From Chloroflexota bacterium (GTDB taxonomy: Bacteria; Chloroflexota; Anaerolineae; Anaerolineales; UBA4823), in contig JAUWLJ010000030.1 of the NCBI GenBank assembly GCA_030613705.1, positions 1 through 11,744 on the forward strand: a DNA stretch of 11,744 nt, in the 5' to 3' direction. Positions 7,074 to 11,744 of the stretch are shown here, piece after piece. The position numbers were made by a program, and so were the translations under genes. The notes beneath the pieces were generated by a model. That model saw nothing but the letters and a program-made list of their open reading frames with translations, did not search any database and was not told the DNA's origin. Numbering within the stretch: position 1 is the first letter of the stretch; every line of letters begins with the position of its first letter.

Positions 7074-8009
7074 ATGGGAGAGAAGAATTCGAGACCGATC
7101 CTGGTAACTGGCACTCACCGTTCAGGAACAACCTGGGTCGGTAGGATGTTAGCTGCGGATTCTAAGATCGCTTATATCAGCGAACCGCTAAATGTCTGGC
7201 ACCGGCCTGGAGTAATGCGAGCACCCACCCGGTACTGGTACACTTATATATGTGAGGATAACCAGCTAGATTACGAGACGGCTTTCCAGGAGATGTTTGC
7301 CTTCCATTACCATAGCTGGTTGGAGATTAAATCTCTTCGTTCAGTCAAGGACTTTATCCGGATGGGTCGTGATTGGGGGACATTCTGGCAGGGAAGCCGA
7401 AATAATCAAATTCCGCTAATCAAAGATCCCTTTGCCATTTTTTCTACCGAGTGGTTCGCTCACATCCTGGGGTGCCAGGTGGTGATCGTAGTCAGGCACC
7501 CAGCAGCAGTTGCGAGCAGCCTGGAGAGGTTGGACTGGAATTTCGATTTTTCTGACCTGCTGGATCAACCTCTGCTGATGCGTGATATTCTGGATCCTTT
7601 TATGGTGGATATGAAATCCATGCTCGCTTCCGAAGAGGATGTCGTTGCTCAGAGCAGTCTGTTGTGGCGTATGGTATACAAGACGGTTAATTCCCTGCGA
7701 GAAAAGCACCCCGATTTTATCGTCATCCGGCATGAAGATATCTCAATCGATCCACTTGGTCAATTTGAGCAGCTGTACCAGACTCTGGGCTTAGATTATT
7801 CTTCCCAGGTAAGACAGGTAATTCAGTCTTCGAGCAGTGTTAAAAACCCTAAAGAAGTCTCGCAAAGTAAAGTTCATTCGGTTCGAGTTGATAGCCAGGC
7901 AAATATAAAAAATTGGCAGCAGCGCTTGTCAGAATACGACATTGAACGGGTGCGCTATCTTACGCGCGACGTGGCCCCGCTATATTATTCAGACGAGGAC
8001 TGGCAATAA
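7074..8009 (+). CDS. PAPS-dependent sulfotransferase family protein
   Basis: Expected to transfer sulfate from PAPS to a hydroxyl group, here most likely on the glycan built by the neighbouring transferases. The 5'-phosphosulfate binding loop VTGTHRSGTTW is at residues 11-21, close to the N-terminus as usual. The 3'-phosphate binding element VVIVVRHPAAVASS is at 136-149, with R141 and S148/S149 as the expected contacts. The segment FIVIRHEDISIDP (215-227) is another common sulfotransferase strand and loop. At 311 residues it has a normal length, with no signal peptide or membrane segment, so it should act in the cytoplasm before export. It sits between two similar GT2 genes, 15 bases after one and 20 before the other. 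No PAPS synthesis genes are in the window, so the donor would come from elsewhere. Confidence 0.87.
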   Translation: MGEKNSRPILVTGTHRSGTTWVGRMLAADSKIAYISEPLNVWHRPGVMRAPTRYWYTYICEDNQLDYETAFQEMFAFHYHSWLEIKSLRSVKDFIRMGRDWGTFWQGSRNNQIPLIKDPFAIFSTEWFAHILGCQVVIVVRHPAAVASSLERLDWNFDFSDLLDQPLLMRDILDPFMVDMKSMLASEEDVVAQSSLLWRMVYKTVNSLREKHPDFIVIRHEDISIDPLGQFEQLYQTLGLDYSSQVRQVIQSSSSVKNPKEVSQSKVHSVRVDSQANIKNWQQRLSEYDIERVRYLTRDVAPLYYSDEDWQ

Positions 8010-8029
8010 ATTGCTCCCTGGAACCATAA

Positions 8030-8818
8030 TTGAAATCATTAGAACAGCCTCTCGTATCTATCATCACGCCATCTTATAACCAGGCTAATTTCCTGGAAGA
8101 GACTATCCGCTCGGTTTTGGATCAGGGATATCCAAACCTGGAATATATTATTGTAGATGGGGGATCGACAGATGGCAGCCTTGAGATCATTCAGAAATAT
8201 GCTGACCGGCTAGCTTGGTGGGTCTCTGAACCCGATCAAGGGCAAACGGATGCGATCAACAAGGGATTTTCGCAGGCAAAAGGGGAGATTCTAGCTTGGT
8301 TGAATTCAGATGATACTTATCTCCCCGGTGCGGTGGCTGAGGCTGTTGGATATCTGCAAGTACACCCTGAAATTGGTACGGTATATGGTGATGCAAATTT
8401 AATCAATGATGAGGGGAATGTTATCGGAAGGTTTCCAGCGAAACAGACCGATAATCGCCGGTTGATGCGTGGTTATGTTCATATTCCACAGCAAGCGACA
8501 TTCTTCCGGAAAGAGCTTTGGAGAAAGGTGGGGCCATTAGATCCTACATTTTTCTTCGCCATGGATTATGATTTATGGGTGAGATTATCCCAACATGCCC
8601 CACTCAAGTACTATTCACGATTGTGGGCAAACTTCAGGTTGCACGGGGGAGCCAAATCGATCGAGGCGGATGATCGTTGTTGGCCTGAAATGGTGCGTGT
8701 TCATCGCCGCGAGGGGGGCAGCAGGTTGTCCTGGCTTTCTATCAAGGCAGCCATTCGCCCGGTAATCTATGGTTGGATGCCGATGAACTTAAGGTTATGG
8801 ATTAGGCAATATTTGTAA
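8030..8818 (+). CDS. family 2 glycosyltransferase, close relative of the 6054 gene
   Basis: A cytoplasmic GT2 sugar transferase. VSIITPSYNQANFLEETI (9-26), IVDGGSTDGS (41-50), SEPDQGQTDAINKG (66-79) and the metal-binding NSDD (92-95) form the GT-A core. PQQATFFRKELW (153-164) and MDYDLWVRL (178-186) form the acceptor-side region with the probable catalytic base. It closely resembles the GT2 at 6054 throughout the core but lacks that protein's long helical tail, ending at 262 residues. The start is TTG at 8030: a stop codon (TAA 8027-8029) lies directly upstream in frame and no ATG precedes the conserved core. No clear Shine-Dalgarno is visible. It is the last gene before a 117-base gap. Confidence 0.92.
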   Translation: MKSLEQPLVSIITPSYNQANFLEETIRSVLDQGYPNLEYIIVDGGSTDGSLEIIQKYADRLAWWVSEPDQGQTDAINKGFSQAKGEILAWLNSDDTYLPGAVAEAVGYLQVHPEIGTVYGDANLINDEGNVIGRFPAKQTDNRRLMRGYVHIPQQATFFRKELWRKVGPLDPTFFFAMDYDLWVRLSQHAPLKYYSRLWANFRLHGGAKSIEADDRCWPEMVRVHRREGGSRLSWLSIKAAIRPVIYGWMPMNLRLWIRQYL

Positions 8819-8828
8819 AGATCACTAA

Positions 8829-8843
8829 AGGTGGAATTCACCT
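8829..8843 (+). other. small inverted repeat after the GT2 gene
   Basis: AGGTG and CACCT flank a five-base GAATT loop just 11 bases after the GT2 stop codon. The stem is only five pairs and no T-run follows, so it is not a convincing intrinsic terminator. It might help mark the end of the upstream transcript or be chance. Confidence 0.2.
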
Positions 8844-8846
8844 CAC

Positions 8847-8875
8847 TTGACCGAGATAGTTAAATGTGAGAAAAT
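8847..8875 (+). promoter_or_regulatory. candidate sigma-70-type promoter for the ABC export genes
   Basis: TTGACC (8847-8852) matches the -35 consensus at five of six bases. After exactly 17 bases comes GAAAAT (8870-8875), which matches the -10 box at four of six and is preceded by TGA, an extended -10 element. Transcription would begin near 8882, about 54 bases before the permease ATG. It lies in the largest gap of the window (117 bases), where an internal promoter would make sense. The AT-rich remainder (8885-8935) shows nothing else I can name. Confidence 0.35.
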
Positions 8876-8935
8876 GCGCATTCTGGTGCAAGCAGAAATA
8901 AATAATCCACACTAATAAAAAATTGCAAAAATAAA

Positions 8936-9769
8936 ATGGATAAAGCTGCTCAAGTCCCCGTTTATGACTCGTCCCGGCAGGGATCAGCTGCATTAGAGGA
9001 GCTGCGGGCGATCTTCAAATACCGTTATTTGGTTGTCCAGTTTGTACGTCGTGACATCCTCACTCGATATAAAAGATCAGTCCTGGGTGTCGCCTGGACG
9101 ATGTTGAATCCTTTAGGAACCATGCTTATCCTGACGATAGTGTTTTCCCAGGCATTCGGAGGTTCTCAAGAAGGATATGCTGCATATGTATTGAGCGGCT
9201 TGATCGCCTGGAATTTTTTTGCCCAATCTAGCAATGCGGCAACGCTGCACTTAGTTTGGGGTGGCAGCCTCTTGAAGAAGATATACATTCCGCGCACCTC
9301 ATTTGCGGTATCGGCAACTGGAACCGGATTAATAAACATACTTTTCTCGCTGATCCCACTCCTGATTGTGATGCTTCTAACCGGAGTTCCAATTAGATGG
9401 ACAATAATCTTATTACCCATCCCAATATTATTTTTAGCGATGTTTGCCCTCGGTGTTGGGCTGTTAATCTCTACCATGGCGATCTTTTACGCCGACATCG
9501 CTGAAATGTTCCAAATCGCTCTGACAGCATGGATGTATTTAAGTCCGGTAATCTATTCCCCAGAGATCTTACCCGAGGCATACCGCTTTTGGATCACCCG
9601 ATTAAATCCGATGTTTTACCTGATTGAACTCTTCCGTATGCCAATCTATTACGGTAAGGTTCCTGATTTATCTCTTGTAATGATCGCGGGTGGAATATCG
9701 ATCGTCACTTTATTCGTAGGATGGATTTACTTCACCGGAAAATCTGATGAATTCGCATATCGTGTCTGA
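8936..9769 (+). CDS. ABC-2 type polysaccharide export permease (Wzm/TagG-like)
   Basis: The membrane subunit of an ABC exporter that moves lipid-linked polysaccharide out of the cytoplasm. The N-terminal signature RRDILTRYKRSVLG (residues 38-51) followed by AWTMLNPL is characteristic of the Wzm/TagG/KpsM group and marks the amphipathic interface helix. Six hydrophobic segments can be seen near residues 59-75, 83-98, 127-150, 155-182, 190-210 and 246-266. The LSPVIYSPEILPE stretch (202-214) and NPMFYLIELFR (224-234) are also typical. The 277-residue length is normal. The start ATG at 8936 lies in an AT-rich run without a clear Shine-Dalgarno. Its 3' end overlaps the ATPase gene by 23 bases, which ties the two products together as one transporter. 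Confidence 0.93.
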   Translation: MDKAAQVPVYDSSRQGSAALEELRAIFKYRYLVVQFVRRDILTRYKRSVLGVAWTMLNPLGTMLILTIVFSQAFGGSQEGYAAYVLSGLIAWNFFAQSSNAATLHLVWGGSLLKKIYIPRTSFAVSATGTGLINILFSLIPLLIVMLLTGVPIRWTIILLPIPILFLAMFALGVGLLISTMAIFYADIAEMFQIALTAWMYLSPVIYSPEILPEAYRFWITRLNPMFYLIELFRMPIYYGKVPDLSLVMIAGGISIVTLFVGWIYFTGKSDEFAYRV

Positions 9770-10568
9770 ACCTAAAGTTATTGAGGAACGACATTTTCCT
9801 TCAATAAATGAACCAGTGATCATAATGGAACAAGTCGGAGTCCGGTATCAAATTGCCTCTGAGAAAATTTTCACGTTCAAGGAATACTTGATTCGCAGGT
9901 TTCAGGGAAATATTACCTTGGGGGAATTTTGGGCATTGAGTGAGGTTAATCTTAATATTCTCAAAGGGGAGATGATTGGATTGATCGGGGTCAATGGTGC
10001 AGGAAAAAGCACATTATTGAAATTGATCGCTCAAGTGATGCGTCCTTCTAGGGGGCGGGTTGTCGTGATAGGGAAAGTTGCTCCATTGCTGGAATTTGGG
10101 GCAGGTTTTCACCCGGATTTAACTGGTCGAGAAAACATTTTTCTAAATGGCGCTTTACTTGGGTTTACGAATGATGAAATGCAGGAGAAATTTGACCGTA
10201 TTGTCGATTTTGCTGAATTATGGGAATTTATTGATGTTCCTTTAAGGAACTTTTCTTCTGGTATGGTCGCTCGTCTCGGATTTGCGGTCGCTACTGATAT
10301 CGAACCCGATATTCTCCTATTGGATGAAGTCTTATCGGTGGGGGATGAAGCTTTTCAAAGGAAGAGCTTTTCGAGGATGGAAGAATTTCGCGAGTTGGGT
10401 GCCACGATTATCCTTGTCTCTCACAATATGGATACGATTCTCGAGATGTGTCCGCGGGCCGTGTGGCTCGATCACGGACAGATAAAGATGATCGGCAGTT
10501 CACCTGAGGTCATCGATGCCTACCGGGAGGATCAAGAATCATCGGATGGAGCAGCTGACGAAGCATAG
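9747..10568 (+). CDS. ABC transporter ATPase for polysaccharide export (Wzt/TagH-like)
   Basis: The energy-supplying subunit paired with the permease just upstream. Walker A is GVNGAGKST (residues 81-89), the Q-loop region is PLLEFGAGFHPDLTGREN (113-130, typical of the polysaccharide and teichoic-acid exporter group), the signature is NFSSGMVARL (168-177), Walker B is ILLLDEVLSVGDEAF (189-203, catalytic E194) and the switch histidine is H226. At 273 residues it has the nucleotide-binding domain plus a 45-residue acidic tail, and lacks the C-terminal carbohydrate-recognition domain of the longer Wzt proteins. ATG 9747 is preceded by GGAAAA at a workable distance (9737-9742). A GTG at 9762 or ATG 9825 would also keep the whole fold. 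The first 25 residues are not conserved in the family. Confidence 0.93.
   Translation: MNSHIVSEPKVIEERHFPSINEPVIIMEQVGVRYQIASEKIFTFKEYLIRRFQGNITLGEFWALSEVNLNILKGEMIGLIGVNGAGKSTLLKLIAQVMRPSRGRVVVIGKVAPLLEFGAGFHPDLTGRENIFLNGALLGFTNDEMQEKFDRIVDFAELWEFIDVPLRNFSSGMVARLGFAVATDIEPDILLLDEVLSVGDEAFQRKSFSRMEEFRELGATIILVSHNMDTILEMCPRAVWLDHGQIKMIGSSPEVIDAYREDQESSDGAADEA
10506..10510 (+). promoter_or_regulatory. possible ribosome binding site inside the ATPase gene
   Basis: GAGGT lies five bases before ATG 10516, which is in frame with the last gene of the window. It supports an earlier start than the ATG at 10546, at the price of a 53-base overlap with the ATPase gene. A second purine-rich GGGAGG (10525-10530) is 15 bases before ATG 10546, too far for typical use. 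Confidence 0.3.
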
Positions 10569-11744
10569 CAAGGTTAATTGGTTGGTGTTCCTGATCCTGG
10601 GATTTATCACCATCATCTTGCTCATGGGTTTCTACCGTTGGGCATATGATGATCCGTTTATAAGCTATCGGTATGCGGCAAATATTTCCCGTGGTTTAGG
10701 ATTTGTTTACAATCCAGGTGAGCGGATCCTGAGCACTACCACGCCATTGTTTACAATTGTCTTGGCACTTGCGGGATTAATAACATCGGATTTTCATTTA
10801 CTGGCTACTGGTATTGGTGTAATCAGCCTGGCACTAGGTGGTTTGTTCATCTTTGATTTAGCCCATACATGGAAAACCCCGATTATCGGTTGGACTGGTT
10901 TGCTGCTTTATCCCACTTTTCCTTTAGTGGTGAGCACCCTGGGATCTGAAACGCCCTTATACCTAGCTTTATGTTTGGGCACTTTTGCATTCTATGCACG
11001 TAAGAACTTTATCACTGCGGGCATTTTCGGTGCTCTTGCTGCCCTGGCTCGCCCTGATGGCGTATTGGTTTTGATAATCCTGGGGATCGATTATTTGATC
11101 AGGTTGCGAAAACCAATCCCATGGAAAGCTATCCTGGTTAGTAGCGTAATCCTGTTAGTCTGGGTTGTGTTTTCCGGGTTTTATTTTGGTTCCCCAATTC
11201 CAGTGACGTTGGCCTCCAAGCAGCAGCAGGGTTTGATGGCGATCAGCGAATCGTTTACTCGAGGATTTTTGACAGTCATCAGAGGTTATGCCTCTTGGCC
11301 TTATATAGTTGAAGCCCTCCTGGCTATATTGGGTGTTCTCATGGCCATCTGGAAGAAGAGACTGTGGGGCATCATCCTGATTTGGCCTCTAATTTATTTC
11401 TTGTCCTATTCCCTCTTAGGGGTGACCCGCTATTTTTGGTATTATGCGCCACTAGTCCCAGGATTTGTCATTGCAGTTGGTCTTGGTCTAACAGCTAGTT
11501 CCGATTTGATCAAGAGAGTTATTCGGGGGAAAAAAAATCTTTGGTCTTTACCAGTCATTTTTCCTGCGATTGTCTTGATGATCTTGTTCGCCGCAAATGG
11601 AAGAGTTTTGTGGCAGATGAGCAAACACAATGATACCCGCTTTGAAATTTATCAGGCTGTTGGTGAGTGGTTGAGGGAGAACACCCTGCCTGATGAGCAG
11701 GTAGGAAGTTTGGAAGTCGGGATTATAGGGTATTATGCTCAGAG
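10546..11744 (+). CDS. GT-C family membrane glycosyltransferase, 3' truncated by the window edge
   Basis: The frame stays open for about 399 codons to the right edge with no stop, so the gene is incomplete here. After a membrane segment at residues 11-29 comes the acidic loop DDPFISYRYAANISRG (35-50) and VYNPGERILSTTTPL (54-68), a hallmark of a GT-C branch that includes arabinofuranosyltransferase-like proteins; the Asp pair D35-D36 is the likely catalytic site. Many hydrophobic segments follow, and LARPDGVLVL (168-177) is another family element. It should use a polyprenyl-phosphate sugar on the outer face of the membrane. ATG 10546 overlaps the ATPase gene by 23 bases. An upstream in-frame ATG at 10516 with a better ribosome site would add ten residues. 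The overlap indicates cotranscription with the exporter. The sugar is unknown. Confidence 0.82.
   Translation, partial: MEQLTKHSKVNWLVFLILGFITIILLMGFYRWAYDDPFISYRYAANISRGLGFVYNPGERILSTTTPLFTIVLALAGLITSDFHLLATGIGVISLALGGLFIFDLAHTWKTPIIGWTGLLLYPTFPLVVSTLGSETPLYLALCLGTFAFYARKNFITAGIFGALAALARPDGVLVLIILGIDYLIRLRKPIPWKAILVSSVILLVWVVFSGFYFGSPIPVTLASKQQQGLMAISESFTRGFLTVIRGYASWPYIVEALLAILGVLMAIWKKRLWGIILIWPLIYFLSYSLLGVTRYFWYYAPLVPGFVIAVGLGLTASSDLIKRVIRGKKNLWSLPVIFPAIVLMILFAANGRVLWQMSKHNDTRFEIYQAVGEWLRENTLPDEQVGSLEVGIIGYYAQ

Noticed and set aside
8829..8843. Hairpin as an intrinsic terminator
   Set aside because: The stem is only five pairs and no T-run follows, so termination cannot be claimed; it is kept only as a small inverted repeat.
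9166..9477. Minus-strand open frame of about 100 codons opposite the permease
   Set aside because: It is antisense to conserved transmembrane coding sequence, with no recognisable domain or ribosome site.
11525..11537. Run of five G then eight A as a possible frameshift or slippage site
   Set aside because: The reading frame stays open on both sides with protein-like sequence (VIRGKKNLWSLP), so neither an error nor recoding is needed.
11442..11630. Minus-strand open frame near the right edge
   Set aside because: It lies opposite the hydrophobic GT-C gene that continues to the window end and shows no family features.
1..11744. Mobile element, CRISPR, toxin-antitoxin or phage content
   Set aside because: No transposase, integrase, regularly spaced repeats, small gene pair or tRNA boundary could be seen; all genes fit one glycan locus on one strand.
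1..11744. Apparent richness in GATCG/CGATC words
   Set aside because: The words seem common by eye but were not counted against expectation and fall mostly in Ile/Asp codons, so no claim is made.

Overview
The window is a stretch of about 11.7 kb from a bacterial surface-polysaccharide (glycan) biosynthesis and export locus. All twelve recognisable genes lie on the + strand, and the locus continues off both ends. By eye the base composition is near 45-50% G+C. Many genes start without a clear Shine-Dalgarno sequence and several probably use TTG. Gene content and protein style (GT2 enzymes with PSYNQA and NSDD motifs, GT-C membrane enzymes, a DUF115 protein, a TagGH/Wzm-Wzt type ABC pair) suggest an environmental bacterium, possibly a Chloroflexota (Anaerolineae-like) genome. 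That placement is a guess from style, and no marker gene is present.

Layout. Positions 1-47 hold the end of an unidentified upstream gene. Next come a GT2 glycosyltransferase (51-1007), a CMP-sugar synthetase-like cytidylyltransferase (1016-1705), a D-2-hydroxyacid dehydrogenase (1751-2722), a short-chain dehydrogenase (2806-3597), a DUF115/Maf-like protein (3594-4439) and a GT39-like membrane glycosyltransferase (4436-6016). These are followed by a GT2 (6054-7058), a sulfotransferase (7074-8009) and a second, closely similar GT2 (8030-8818). A 117-base gap carries a candidate promoter. It precedes the ABC-2 permease (8936-9769), its ATPase (9747-10568) and a second GT-C membrane glycosyltransferase that runs off the right edge (10546-11744). 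No gap without a gene exceeds 300 bases. I found no RNA genes, mobile elements or CRISPR arrays.

How the genes may work together (inference). The cytidylyltransferase, two oxidoreductases and DUF115 protein look like a module that makes and transfers a CMP-activated acidic sugar. The DUF115 protein carries a motif arrangement recalling GT42 sialyltransferases and flagellin Maf transferases. The three GT2 enzymes would extend the glycan in the cytoplasm, the sulfotransferase would sulfate it, and the ABC pair would export it. The two GT-C enzymes, which normally use polyprenyl-phosphate sugars outside the membrane, could decorate the product after export. The most interesting part is the 1016-4439 module, whose sugar cannot be assigned from the sequence.
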